DNA of 6,585 bases, taken from positions 1 through 6,585 of the forward strand of contig JAUPTP010000134.1 in assembly GCA_030918015.1 (NCBI GenBank). Reading direction: 5' to 3'. Every line of letters begins with the position of its first letter. The stretch's first letter is position 1. Positions 1 to 6,222 of this stretch are shown one piece after another. The DNA comes from Pseudomonadota bacterium (lineage in GTDB: Bacteria > Pseudomonadota > Gammaproteobacteria > Burkholderiales > Burkholderiaceae_C). The translations under genes and the position numbers were made by a program. The notes below the pieces were generated by a model. It was not told the origin of the DNA, did not search any database, and was given only the letters and a program-made list of their open reading frames with translations.

Positions 1-1
1 G

Positions 2-1498
2 AAGAAGGCGCTGGCGCTGGGCCTCAAGCCCATCGTCGTGGTCAACAAGGTCGACCGCCCCGGCGCGCGCCCCGACTATGTGATCAACGCCACCTTCGAC
101 CTGTTCGACAAGCTCGGCGCCACCGACGAGCAGCTCGACTTCCCCGTGGTCTACGCCTCGGGCATCAACGGCTGGACCAGCCTGCAAGAAGGCGCGCCGG
201 GCGAGCAGTGGGGCCCGGACATGTCGGCGCTGTTCAACACGGTGCTCAAGCATGTGCCGCCGCAGCAGGGTGACGCCTCCGCGCCGCTGCAGCTGCAGAT
301 CTCGGCGCTGGACTTCTCGACTTTCGTCGGCCGCATCGGCGTGGGCCGCATCAGCCAGGGCACCATCAAGCCGGGCATGAACGTGGCCGTGATGGAAGGT
401 CCGGACGGCAAGAGCATCAATGGCCGCATCAACCAGGTCCTGACCTTCCAGGGCCTGGACCGCGTGCAGGTGACGGAAGCCGGCCCGGGCAACATCGTGC
501 TGATCAACGGCATCGAGGACATCGGCATCGGTGTCACCGTGACCGATCCGGCCAACCCGCAGCCGCTGCCGATGCTCAAGGTCGACGAGCCGACCCTGAC
601 GATGAACTTCTGCGTCAACACCAGCCCGCTGGCTGGTCGCGAAGGCAAGTTCGTCACCAGCCGCCAGATCTGGGACCGCCTGCAGAAGGAGCTGCAGCAC
701 AACGTCGCGCTGCGCGTGAAGGAGACCGACGAGGACGGCATCTTCGAGGTCTGCGGCCGCGGTGAACTGCACCTGACCATCCTGCTGGAGAACATGCGCC
801 GCGAGGGCTACGAGCTGGCCGTCTCCAAGCCGCGGGTGATGTTCCAGGACATCGACGGCGTCAAGTGCGAGCCGATGGAGCTGGTCACCGCCGACGTGGA
901 AGAAATCCACCAGGGCGGCGTGATGCAGGCGCTGGGCCTGCGCAAGGGCGAGATGCTCAACATGGAGCCGGACGGCCACGGCCGTGTCCGCCTCGAATAC
1001 CGCATCCCGGCCCGCGGCCTGATCGGCTTCTCCAACGAGTTCATGAACCTGACCCGCGGCTCGGGCCTGATCTCGTCGATCTTCGACGGCTACGAAGCCC
1101 ACAAGGGTGACATCGGCGGCCGCAAGAACGGCGTGCTGATCTCGATGGACGACGGCGAGATCTTCACCTACGCCCTGGGCAAGCTGGACGACCGCGGCCG
1201 CATGTTCGTCAAGCCGAACGACCCGGTCTACGAGGGCATGATCGTCGGCATCCACAGCCGCGACAACGACCTGGTGGTCAACGCCACCCGCACCAAGCAG
1301 CTGACCAACTTCCGCGTCAGCGGCAAGGAAGACGCGATCAAGATCACCCCGCCGATCGACCTGACGCTCGAATACGGCGTCGACTTCATCGACGACGACG
1401 AGCTGGTCGAGATCACGCCGAAGTCGGTGCGTCTGCGCAAGCGCCACCTGAAGGAGCACGACCGCAAGCGCGCTTCGCGCGAAGCCGCAGGCTCCTGA
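2..1498 (+). CDS. typA: Translational GTPase TypA/BipA, 5' end missing
   Basis: BipA/TypA is an EF-G-like GTPase that binds the 70S ribosome and is linked to 50S assembly and stress or low-temperature growth. The reading frame is open from base 2, so the gene starts outside the window. The 498 visible residues correspond to a family length of about 605-610, so roughly 110 residues holding the P-loop and switch regions are missing. The fragment begins just before the G4 motif NKVD (fragment residues 15-18), with the G5 region YASGING at 51-57. Next come a beta-barrel domain II (about 95-185), an EF-G-like domain III (about 195-275, EPTLTMNFCVNTSPLAG), a domain V-like part (about 287-365, with ARGLIGF) and the BipA-specific C-terminal domain (about 370-498, with YEGMIVGIHSR, FIDDDELVEITP and RLRKRHL). 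No frameshift is seen. The stop overlaps the ATG of the following exporter gene. Identification is near certain. Confidence 0.97.
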   Translation, partial: KKALALGLKPIVVVNKVDRPGARPDYVINATFDLFDKLGATDEQLDFPVVYASGINGWTSLQEGAPGEQWGPDMSALFNTVLKHVPPQQGDASAPLQLQISALDFSTFVGRIGVGRISQGTIKPGMNVAVMEGPDGKSINGRINQVLTFQGLDRVQVTEAGPGNIVLINGIEDIGIGVTVTDPANPQPLPMLKVDEPTLTMNFCVNTSPLAGREGKFVTSRQIWDRLQKELQHNVALRVKETDEDGIFEVCGRGELHLTILLENMRREGYELAVSKPRVMFQDIDGVKCEPMELVTADVEEIHQGGVMQALGLRKGEMLNMEPDGHGRVRLEYRIPARGLIGFSNEFMNLTRGSGLISSIFDGYEAHKGDIGGRKNGVLISMDDGEIFTYALGKLDDRGRMFVKPNDPVYEGMIVGIHSRDNDLVVNATRTKQLTNFRVSGKEDAIKITPPIDLTLEYGVDFIDDDELVEITPKSVRLRKRHLKEHDRKRASREAAGS

Positions 1499-2421
1499 TG
1501 CGCATGTCGGGCATGCGTCATGCCCGCGCGGTCGCGCTGATGGTGCTGGTGACGCTGCTGTGGAGCAGCGCCGGCGTCGTCAGCCGCCACCTCGAGGCCG
1601 CGCGCGGCTTCGAGGTCACCTTCTGGCGCAGCGCCTTCAATGCGCTGGCGCTGCTGGTGGCGCTGCCGCTGCTGCGCGGCGCCGGCCTGTGGCGTTCGGT
1701 GCGCGAGGGCGGTCGCGCCCTGTGGCTCTCCGGCCTGTGCTGGTCGGTGATGTTCACCGCCTTCATGGTGGCGCTGACGCTGACCTCGGTGGCCAACGTG
1801 CTGGTCACGATGGCGATCGGGCCGCTGATCACCGCGCTGTTCGCGCGCGTCTTCCTGCATCACCGCCTGCCGGCGCGCACCTGGGGCGCGATCGCGGTGG
1901 CCGGCGCCGGCATCGCCTGGATGTTCGGCCGCGAGATGCAGTCCGGCGCGGCCGCCGGCATGGGCGTCGCGCTGGCGGTGCCGCTGGCGGCGGCCGTCAA
2001 CTTCACCGTGCTGCAGCATGTCTCGCACGGCAGCGGCGACCCGGACGAGGCGCTCGGCGGCGAGGCCGCGGCCTCGCCCGACATGCTGCCGGCGGTGCTG
2101 ATCGGTGGCCTGCTGTCGTGCCTGGTGACGCTGCCGCTGGCCTGGCCGCTGCAGGCGTCCTCGCATGACCTGATGCTGCTGGCCGGACTGGGCGTGTTCC
2201 AGCTCGCGCTGCCCTGCCTGCTGGTGGTCGGCCTGACGGCCGTGCTGCCCGCACCGGAGATCGCGCTGCTCGGCCTGCTCGAGGTGCTGTTCGGCGTGCT
2301 GTGGGCCTGGGTCGGCGCCGGCGAGGTGCCGGGGCCGGCCACGCTCGGTGGCGGCCTGCTGGTGCTGGGCGCGCTGGTCGGCAACGAGCTGCTGGCCCTG
2401 GCGCGCACCCGTCGCGCCTGA
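1498..2421 (+). CDS. EamA/DMT-superfamily transporter, ten membrane helices
   Basis: This is an inner-membrane permease of the drug/metabolite transporter superfamily. Members export amino acids, metabolites or drugs, and the substrate cannot be read from the sequence. The 307 residues fit the usual 280-310 and show two EamA repeats. Approximate helices are 11-29, 39-59, 74-93, 98-119, 128-144, 152-172, 197-217, 224-246, 253-274 and 280-301. The segment APEIALLGLLEVLFGVLWAW (252-271) is the typical helix 9 signature, with a conserved Glu at 262. A polar Gly/Asp/Glu-rich loop of about 20 residues (177-196) separates helices 6 and 7. The ATG at 1498 shares its A with the typA TGA, which suggests translational coupling. 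In-frame ATGs at 1504 and 1513 are possible alternative starts, and no strong Shine-Dalgarno sequence favours any of them. The gene is probably co-transcribed with typA. Confidence 0.93.
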   Translation: MRMSGMRHARAVALMVLVTLLWSSAGVVSRHLEAARGFEVTFWRSAFNALALLVALPLLRGAGLWRSVREGGRALWLSGLCWSVMFTAFMVALTLTSVANVLVTMAIGPLITALFARVFLHHRLPARTWGAIAVAGAGIAWMFGREMQSGAAAGMGVALAVPLAAAVNFTVLQHVSHGSGDPDEALGGEAAASPDMLPAVLIGGLLSCLVTLPLAWPLQASSHDLMLLAGLGVFQLALPCLLVVGLTAVLPAPEIALLGLLEVLFGVLWAWVGAGEVPGPATLGGGLLVLGALVGNELLALARTRRA

Positions 2422-2451
2422 ACGGCGCGCCGACCCGTCTCTGGGCCGCTC

Positions 2452-3456
2452 TCAGGCTGGCCGGTCGGCTGCCGCAAGGCGGACCGTCCCCAGCAGCGAC
2501 GCCGCCTGCTGCCAGTGCCGGGCCATGTGCTCGAACGGTGCCGCAGGATCGAGCAGCGCGCGCACCTCGCCGCTGTGCTCGCCCTTCAGATGCAGTGCGC
2601 GTGCACGCACCGACAGCTGCCACAGCGCATCGGCCGCCTGCAGCAGCGCCACCGCATCGGCTGCGTCCTGGGCAAGCCAGCGCAGATGCGCCGACGCCAG
2701 CTCCGTGGCCGCCCCCAGCTGACGCAGGCCGGCGTCCGACCAGGCCCGGCAGGCCTCGGGGCCCTCGGCGATCCGGCCCCGCGCGAGGTCTTCCCGGTGG
2801 CGCCGCTCCCAGCGCTGCACCGGATTGTCCCGCGGCATGCGGGCCCGGTGGCGCAGAAGCTGCTGGCGTGCCTGCGCACGCAGCGCTTCGGGGCCGAGCC
2901 TGATCCGCTCCTGCACCCCGATCGCGGTCATCGCGCCCACGGCCGCCCGCGGCCCGGCCACCGCCTCGAAATCCTCGCCCTGCAGCAGGAAATGGCCGGC
3001 GCGGTGGAAGTAGCCCAGCCGGCGCTGCGCCAGGTCGATCTCGTCGACGATCACCATCGTGCGGGCATGGTGGCGCCGGTAGGTGTCGCCGGCGGTGTCG
3101 GGCAGCGCGTGCGCGTCGGTCTCGATCATCACCAGACGCCCCGCGCCGAGCTGCTCCTGCAGATGCTCGTGCACGCAGCGCCACGGCCGCAGCGGCATCA
3201 CCGTCAGGCCGTAGAGCGCGTCCAGATCCGCCGGCTCGGGCCAGGGCAGGGCCCATTGGTCCCCGAGGAAATCGCAGGCCAGGCTCGGTCCGAGCAGGGC
3301 ATGGGCATCCAGGTCGAGCGCGGCCAGCAGCGTCAGCCATGGATCGATGGGGCCGCCGGTGTGGTGCCAGAGCCGCTCCGGCAGGTCCAGCCGGGGCGAG
3401 ATGCCGTGTTCCAGGTCAGGGATCAGGCGGCAGCGGCCTGCCGGAGGCATCGGCAT
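2452..3456 (-). CDS. DUF1839-like protein of unknown function
   Basis: The 334-residue soluble protein has no signal peptide or membrane helix. I recognise it from memory as resembling the DUF1839 family, chiefly through LPDTAGDTYRRHH (118-130) followed by a beta strand TMVIVDEID (133-141), LGYFHRAGH (147-155) and LQGEDFEAV (158-166). The N-terminal half (1-185) looks like a mixed alpha/beta domain with Cys61 in LACDFLGDQW. The rest (about 186-334) is Arg/Ala-rich and mostly helical. In other Burkholderiales and rhizobia, I recall this family next to amino acid:[carrier protein] ligases and small acyl carrier proteins, but none of those is visible here. The start at 3456 is favoured by GAAAGAAG six bases upstream; a second ATG lies at 3450. 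It converges on the exporter gene (30-base gap) and is divergent from dusA. Being a gene is well supported; the family name is moderately sure and the function unknown. Confidence 0.8.
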   Translation of the reverse strand: MPMPPAGRCRLIPDLEHGISPRLDLPERLWHHTGGPIDPWLTLLAALDLDAHALLGPSLACDFLGDQWALPWPEPADLDALYGLTVMPLRPWRCVHEHLQEQLGAGRLVMIETDAHALPDTAGDTYRRHHARTMVIVDEIDLAQRRLGYFHRAGHFLLQGEDFEAVAGPRAAVGAMTAIGVQERIRLGPEALRAQARQQLLRHRARMPRDNPVQRWERRHREDLARGRIAEGPEACRAWSDAGLRQLGAATELASAHLRWLAQDAADAVALLQAADALWQLSVRARALHLKGEHSGEVRALLDPAAPFEHMARHWQQAASLLGTVRLAAADRPA

Positions 3457-3462
3457 CGCGGA

Positions 3463-3470
3463 CTTCTTTC
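3463..3470 (-). promoter_or_regulatory. Ribosome binding site of the DUF1839-like gene
   Basis: Read on the - strand, this is GAAAGAAG, a purine-rich partial Shine-Dalgarno match six bases before the ATG at 3456. It favours that start over the ATG at 3450 and supports the - strand frame as the real gene here. Confidence 0.55.
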
Positions 3471-3488
3471 GGTGGATGGAGGCGGTGT

Positions 3489-3517
3489 GGCGGAATGTAA
3501 CATTTGGTAATGCCGCC
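3489..3517. repeat. Nested palindrome in the divergent promoter region
   Basis: The outer arms GGCGG (3489-3493) and CCGCC (3513-3517) enclose an A/T-rich core. That core includes the inverted repeat AATGT-A-ACATT (3494-3504). The core is the only A/T-rich patch between the two divergent starts, so it may be an operator or -10 region. On the - strand it lies about 40-60 bases before the DUF1839-like start. Which regulator might bind cannot be told. Confidence 0.4.
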
Positions 3518-3616
3518 GAACAGGCCGGCCTCCCGCCCCGGGTCCGCGGCGCCCGGTGCCCCGGCCCGATGCGTCAGAATCGCGCTCCCGCCGAACCTGT
3601 CCTGCTGTCTTCACGC

Positions 3617-4651
3617 ATGCCCGACCTTGCCGCTTCCTCGATGTCTGTCGCCGACCGTCCCGACGGGGCGACGCCGCTCTCCCCGTGGCGCCTCTCGGTG
3701 GCGCCGATGCTGGACTGGACCGACCGCCACTGTCGCCATTTCCACCGCCTGCTGACTCGCCGCACCCGGCTCTACACCGAGATGGTCACCACCGGTGCGC
3801 TGCTGCACGGCGACCAGCCGCGCCATCTCGACTTCGGCGAGATCGAGCATCCGGTGGCGCTGCAGCTCGGCGGCAGCGAGCCGGCCGATCTGGCCGCCTG
3901 CGCGCGGCTGGCGGCGACATGGGGCTATGACGAGGTCAACCTGAACTGCGGCTGCCCGAGCGAGCGGGTGCAGCGCGGCGCCTTCGGCGCCTGCCTGATG
4001 GCCGAGCCGGCCACGGTGGCCGACGGCGTGCGCGCGATGCGCGACGCGGTCGACCTGCCGATCACGGTCAAGCACCGCATCGGCATCGACCGCATCGAGT
4101 CCTACGATTTCGTGCGCGACTTCGTGGGGCAGATCGCCGAGGCCGGCTGCGAGGTCTTCATCGTGCACGCGCGCAATGCCTGGCTGAAGGGTCTGAGCCC
4201 GAAGGAGAACCGCGAGATCCCGCCGCTGCGCCATGAGTGGGTGTGGCAGCTCAAGCGCGATTTCCCCGCGCTGACCATCGTCATCAACGGCGGCATCCGC
4301 GACGACGACGAGATCGCGCAGCATCTGGCGCATGTCGACGGGGTGATGGTCGGCCGGCAGGCCTATCACGAGCCCTGGCAGATGGCCGGCTGGGATGAGC
4401 GATTCTTCGGCGAGCCGGGGCCGGCGGCCTCGCGCGAGGCGGTCGAGGCGGCCTGGGTCGAGTATCTCGACGCGGTCCAGGCCGGCGGCCGGCCCTGGCC
4501 GACGGCGATGCGCCATGCGCTCGGGCTCTGGAATGGCCAGCGCGGCGCGCGCGTCTGGCGCCAGTTCTGGTCCGACCACCGCCATCGCCAGGATCGTCCG
4601 ACCGAACTGGCCCGCCGATTCCATGATCTGGCCGGGCGCGCAACAAATTGA
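3617..4651 (+). CDS. dusA: tRNA-dihydrouridine(20/20a) synthase DusA
   Basis: DusA is a cytoplasmic FMN enzyme that uses NADPH to reduce uridine to dihydrouridine at positions 20/20a of the tRNA D-loop. With the chosen start the protein has 344 residues, close to E. coli DusA (about 345). A TIM-barrel domain opens with SVAPMLDWTDRHCR (27-40). YTEMVTTGALLHGD (53-66) and QLGG (83-86) follow, then NLNCGCPSERVQRGAFGACLM (108-128), where Cys126 is the expected catalytic acid. FMN-contacting motifs are KHR (152-154), HAR (184-186), NGG (224-226) and GR (246-247). LSPKENREIPPLR (193-205) is typical of DusA rather than DusB or DusC. The C-terminal part (about 262-344) is the helical tRNA-binding domain. 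Alternative starts are ATG at 3569 and 3641; 3617 is chosen on family length because none has a good Shine-Dalgarno sequence. A longer upstream frame would run antisense into the DUF1839-like gene. Confidence 0.95.
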   Translation: MPDLAASSMSVADRPDGATPLSPWRLSVAPMLDWTDRHCRHFHRLLTRRTRLYTEMVTTGALLHGDQPRHLDFGEIEHPVALQLGGSEPADLAACARLAATWGYDEVNLNCGCPSERVQRGAFGACLMAEPATVADGVRAMRDAVDLPITVKHRIGIDRIESYDFVRDFVGQIAEAGCEVFIVHARNAWLKGLSPKENREIPPLRHEWVWQLKRDFPALTIVINGGIRDDDEIAQHLAHVDGVMVGRQAYHEPWQMAGWDERFFGEPGPAASREAVEAAWVEYLDAVQAGGRPWPTAMRHALGLWNGQRGARVWRQFWSDHRHRQDRPTELARRFHDLAGRATN

Positions 4652-4655
4652 TTCA

Positions 4656-4696
4656 TGAAATGCCGCCAGCCCGTCGCGGGAATCCTGGGCATTTCA
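4656..4696. repeat. Nested inverted repeat just after dusA
   Basis: A perfect 9-base inverted repeat, TGAAATGCC (4656-4664) and GGCATTTCA (4688-4696), encloses a smaller hairpin, CCCG-TCG-CGGG (4670-4680). It starts five bases after the dusA stop. It could act as a transcript-end hairpin for dusA, but no T-run follows, so it is not a standard intrinsic terminator. Its arms are also copies of the TGAAA motif found twice more before the hns-like gene, which makes an operator role equally likely. Confidence 0.55.
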
Positions 4697-4715
4697 CGCG
4701 GCTTGAGGAAATCCC

Positions 4716-4741
4716 TGTGAAAATACCGTGTGAAATATCCG
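4716..4741 (+). repeat. Two adjacent 13-base direct repeats upstream of the hns-like gene
   Basis: TGTGAAAATACCG (4716-4728) is followed without a gap by TGTGAAATATCCG (4729-4741), with 10 of 13 positions identical. The shared TGTGAAA...CCG resembles the arms of the nearby inverted repeat (CGTGAAATGCC read on the - strand from 4698). Tandem spacing of 13 bases is a little more than one helical turn, which would suit cooperative protein binding. That function is inference. Confidence 0.5.
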
Positions 4742-4775
4742 CGACGGCAGAGAAACTGATGCATACTGCGGCGCA

Positions 4776-4789
4776 CGAGCATGTGCTCG
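4776..4789. repeat. Perfect palindrome 22 bases before the hns-like start
   Basis: CGAGCA-TG-TGCTCG has six-base perfect arms around a two-base centre. The position, immediately upstream of the weak Shine-Dalgarno of the hns-like gene, suits a repressor site overlapping the transcript start. In RNA the two-base centre is too short for a six-pair hairpin loop, so only the outer four pairs could form a hairpin. This is a DNA-level observation without known function. Confidence 0.4.
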
Positions 4790-4811
4790 AATTCATCGGA
4801 ATTGCTTTGCC

Positions 4812-5171
4812 ATGACGACGCTCCAGGACCTGCGTGCCAAGCAGGAAGAACTTCGCCTCCAGCAGGAAGAGATTGCCCGTTCCATCGATGCGATGAAGTC
4901 GGAGCAGCGCTCGAATGTGATCGCGGAAATCAAGGCCCTGATGGCACAGCACAATCTGACGCCGGCCGATCTCGAGGCGAGCACGCGCCCGTCCCGGGCC
5001 GGCGGCGAGGCCAAGGTCCGCGAAGTGTCGAAGGTGGCTGTCAAATACCGCCATGCGGACACCGGAGAGACCTGGACCGGTCGGGGCCTGAAGCCCCGCT
5101 GGCTGGCCGCCGCCATCGAGTCGGGCCGCTCGATCGAGGAATTCCTGGTCGAGTCGCCGACGGCGAGCTGA
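4812..5171 (+). CDS. H-NS-family nucleoid-associated DNA-binding protein
   Basis: This small (119 residues) histone-like nucleoid structuring protein is of the betaproteobacterial H-NS/Bv3F type. Such proteins bind A/T-rich DNA through the minor groove, form filaments or bridges and silence genes. The N-terminal part (about 2-55, TLQDLRAKQEELRLQQEEIA onward) is a charged coiled-coil oligomerisation region. A short linker (about 56-72) follows. The C-terminal DNA-binding domain (about 73-113) carries KVAVKYRHADTGETWTGRG with the family signature TWTGRGLKPRWL at 87-98; the GRG loop takes the place of the QGR hook of enteric H-NS. Hydrophilic residues end the protein. Burkholderiales genomes usually carry several paralogues, so no gene symbol is given. 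The gene follows dusA on the same strand but is separated by a 160-base repeat-rich region, suggesting its own promoter. The start is supported by family length. Confidence 0.93.
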   Translation: MTTLQDLRAKQEELRLQQEEIARSIDAMKSEQRSNVIAEIKALMAQHNLTPADLEASTRPSRAGGEAKVREVSKVAVKYRHADTGETWTGRGLKPRWLAAAIESGRSIEEFLVESPTAS

Positions 5172-5356
5172 CCTTTCGGCCGCCGCCCGCGCGCGCGCCC
5201 GGAGTTTCCTTGGCCTGCTCAGGCATTCCCGCGTCATCGCCTCGTCATTCTCCCGCCATTCCAGTTTGCATCCGCACGTGCCGGATGAGCGACGAGCGGG
5301 ATATTGCCGGGAGTATGTCCCGACCGGGATGGATCGCTGATTTTCACCTCAGGACG
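5172..5356. other. Convergent intergenic region with two small hairpins
   Basis: This stretch lies between the hns-like stop and the phosphoesterase stop and no gene is visible in it. It holds an alternating CG run (5188-5198), a direct repeat CGTCAT (5232-5237 and 5243-5248), and two inverted repeats. The first is CATCCG-cacgtgc-CGGATG (5269-5287), whose loop includes CACGTG. The second is CGGGA-gtatg-TCCCG (5308-5322). Either hairpin might help end the two converging transcripts, but neither is followed by a T-run in either direction, so no intrinsic terminator is called. Confidence 0.4.
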
Positions 5357-6190
5357 TCAGGATGCCTGGAGCGAGGCGGCGGCATGCCGGCGCGCTGAGA
5401 GAGATGGCGCCGACGGCCGGGGCACCTCGACGCACCAGCCGGGCCGGTGGCCGTCCTGCTCGCCCTTGTGCACATAGCCCAGCGCGTTGCAGACGATGCG
5501 GCAGCCCGCGCGCGTCACGTCGACCGGGCAGTGCAGGTGGCCATGGATCCACAGGTCGGCCAGCGGCAGCAGCTCGTCGAGCGTGTTGCAGAAGCCGGCT
5601 GTGCCCGGAACCATGCCGTAGCGCGGGTCGGCGCTGTCGAGTGTCGGCGCGAAATGGCTGACCACCACCGTCGGTCCGTCATGCGGCTCGCACAGCGCCG
5701 CGCGCAGCCAGCGCTGGCAGTCCAGCGCCATCTCCCGCAGCTCGGCGGCCATCACCAGCCGGCCCTCGCGCAGCGTGGTGTTGCGGCTGAGGTACCAGTC
5801 GGCGGCGCGCAGCGCCTTGTCCAGATGGCCGAGCGCGGCGAAGTCGCTCCACAGCGTCGTGCCGATGAAGCGCACGCCGTCGATCACCCGCACCCGCCGG
5901 TCCAGCCACTCGATGCCCAGCTGCGCGCACAGCGCCTGCAGCCGCGGGCCGGTGGCGTCATGGTCCAGGCCGTCGTACTCGTGGTTGCCCGGCACGAACA
6001 GCACCCGCGACCAGCCTTCCGGGCGCGGCGCGAAGCGGCCCAGGCCGAAATCGTCGCCCTGCAGGCGCGAGCCGCGCTGGTAGGAGCCGATGTCGCCGGC
6101 CAGCACCAGCAGGTCGGCGTCCGGTGCCGGCGCGGCCGTCCAGTCCGGCTGGGTCTCGAGATGAAGGTCGGAGAGGATCTGCAGGCGCAT
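5357..6190 (-). CDS. Calcineurin-like metallophosphoesterase
   Basis: This 277-residue cytoplasmic enzyme of the calcineurin-like phosphoesterase superfamily should hydrolyse phosphomono- or diesters with a two-metal centre. The substrate is unknown. All core motifs are present in order: DLH (Asp8, His10), GD (Asp33), GNHE (Asn69, His70), a single His in VVVSHFAP (His179) and GHLH (His218, His220). The protein begins MRLQILSDLHLE, so the first beta strand starts at once and the ATG at 6188-6190 is well placed, although no Shine-Dalgarno is evident. The tail after about residue 258 is Ser/Ala/Arg-rich and probably disordered. It lies 32 bases downstream of the galM-like gene on the same strand, suggesting a shared transcript. 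It converges on the hns-like gene. Fold and metal chemistry are secure; the biological role is not. Confidence 0.92.
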   Translation of the reverse strand: MRLQILSDLHLETQPDWTAAPAPDADLLVLAGDIGSYQRGSRLQGDDFGLGRFAPRPEGWSRVLFVPGNHEYDGLDHDATGPRLQALCAQLGIEWLDRRVRVIDGVRFIGTTLWSDFAALGHLDKALRAADWYLSRNTTLREGRLVMAAELREMALDCQRWLRAALCEPHDGPTVVVSHFAPTLDSADPRYGMVPGTAGFCNTLDELLPLADLWIHGHLHCPVDVTRAGCRIVCNALGYVHKGEQDGHRPGWCVEVPRPSAPSLSARRHAAASLQAS

Positions 6191-6222
6191 CCGGGCAGTC
6201 TAGCGGCCGGCCTGCAGGCCTG

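Larger units (their letters stand above)
3457..3616. promoter_or_regulatory. Divergent intergenic region between the DUF1839-like gene and dusA
   Basis: This 160-base non-coding stretch must hold the promoters of both divergent genes. It contains an isolated A/T-rich island (3494-3512) in otherwise very GC-rich DNA, which is the most likely place for a -10 element or operator. A further weak -10-like hexamer, CAGAAT at 3575-3580, is of a type often seen in Burkholderiales. It would place a dusA transcript start shortly after 3585 and fit the chosen start at 3617. No convincing -35 box pairs with it. The promoter positions are inference. Confidence 0.45.
4652..4811 (+). promoter_or_regulatory. 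Control region of the hns-like gene
   Basis: This 160-base stretch between dusA and the hns-like start has no gene. It is less GC-rich than its surroundings and unusually rich in symmetry. It contains TTCATGAA (4652-4659), the nested inverted repeat at 4656-4696, a tandem repeat at 4716-4741 and a perfect palindrome at 4776-4789. A TTGAGG hexamer (4703-4708) could be a -35 box, and CATACT (4762-4767) could be a -10, but they are too far apart to pair. No promoter can be fixed. A weak Shine-Dalgarno, CGGAA (4797-4801), lies ten bases before the ATG at 4812. Autorepression is known for H-NS in other bacteria; here it is inference. Confidence 0.5.

Noticed and set aside
152..172. Non-canonical G5 motif (YASGING in place of SAL/SAK) in TypA
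   Set aside because: From memory this wording is usual in betaproteobacterial TypA and is not a sign of a broken GTPase.
1228..2166. Open frame of 312 codons on the - strand opposite typA and the exporter
   Set aside because: It spans the junction of two certain + strand genes, and its product is rich in Arg, Gln, His and Ala without motifs.
2422..2451. GGCGCGCC palindrome between the exporter and the DUF1839-like gene as a terminator
   Set aside because: Eight bases without a loop or T-run cannot form a useful hairpin, and such words are common by chance in DNA of this composition.
2003..3340. Open frame of 445 codons on the - strand
   Set aside because: Its product is almost wholly Ala, Arg, Gly and Pro with no recognisable motif. 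It overlaps the well-supported exporter and DUF1839-like genes and is a GC-rich shadow frame.
2515..3510. Open frame of 331 codons on the + strand opposite the DUF1839-like gene
   Set aside because: It has a His/Arg/Gln/Pro-rich composition typical of antisense frames in GC-rich DNA. The opposite strand has a Shine-Dalgarno sequence and family-like motifs.
3347..3616. N-terminal extension of dusA back to an ATG at 3347
   Set aside because: It would add 90 residues without family similarity and run antisense through the start of the DUF1839-like gene. DusA length fits the start at 3617.
3611..4624. Open frame of 337 codons on the - strand opposite dusA
   Set aside because: It is exactly antisense to a gene with all DusA motifs, and its product is biased and motif-free.
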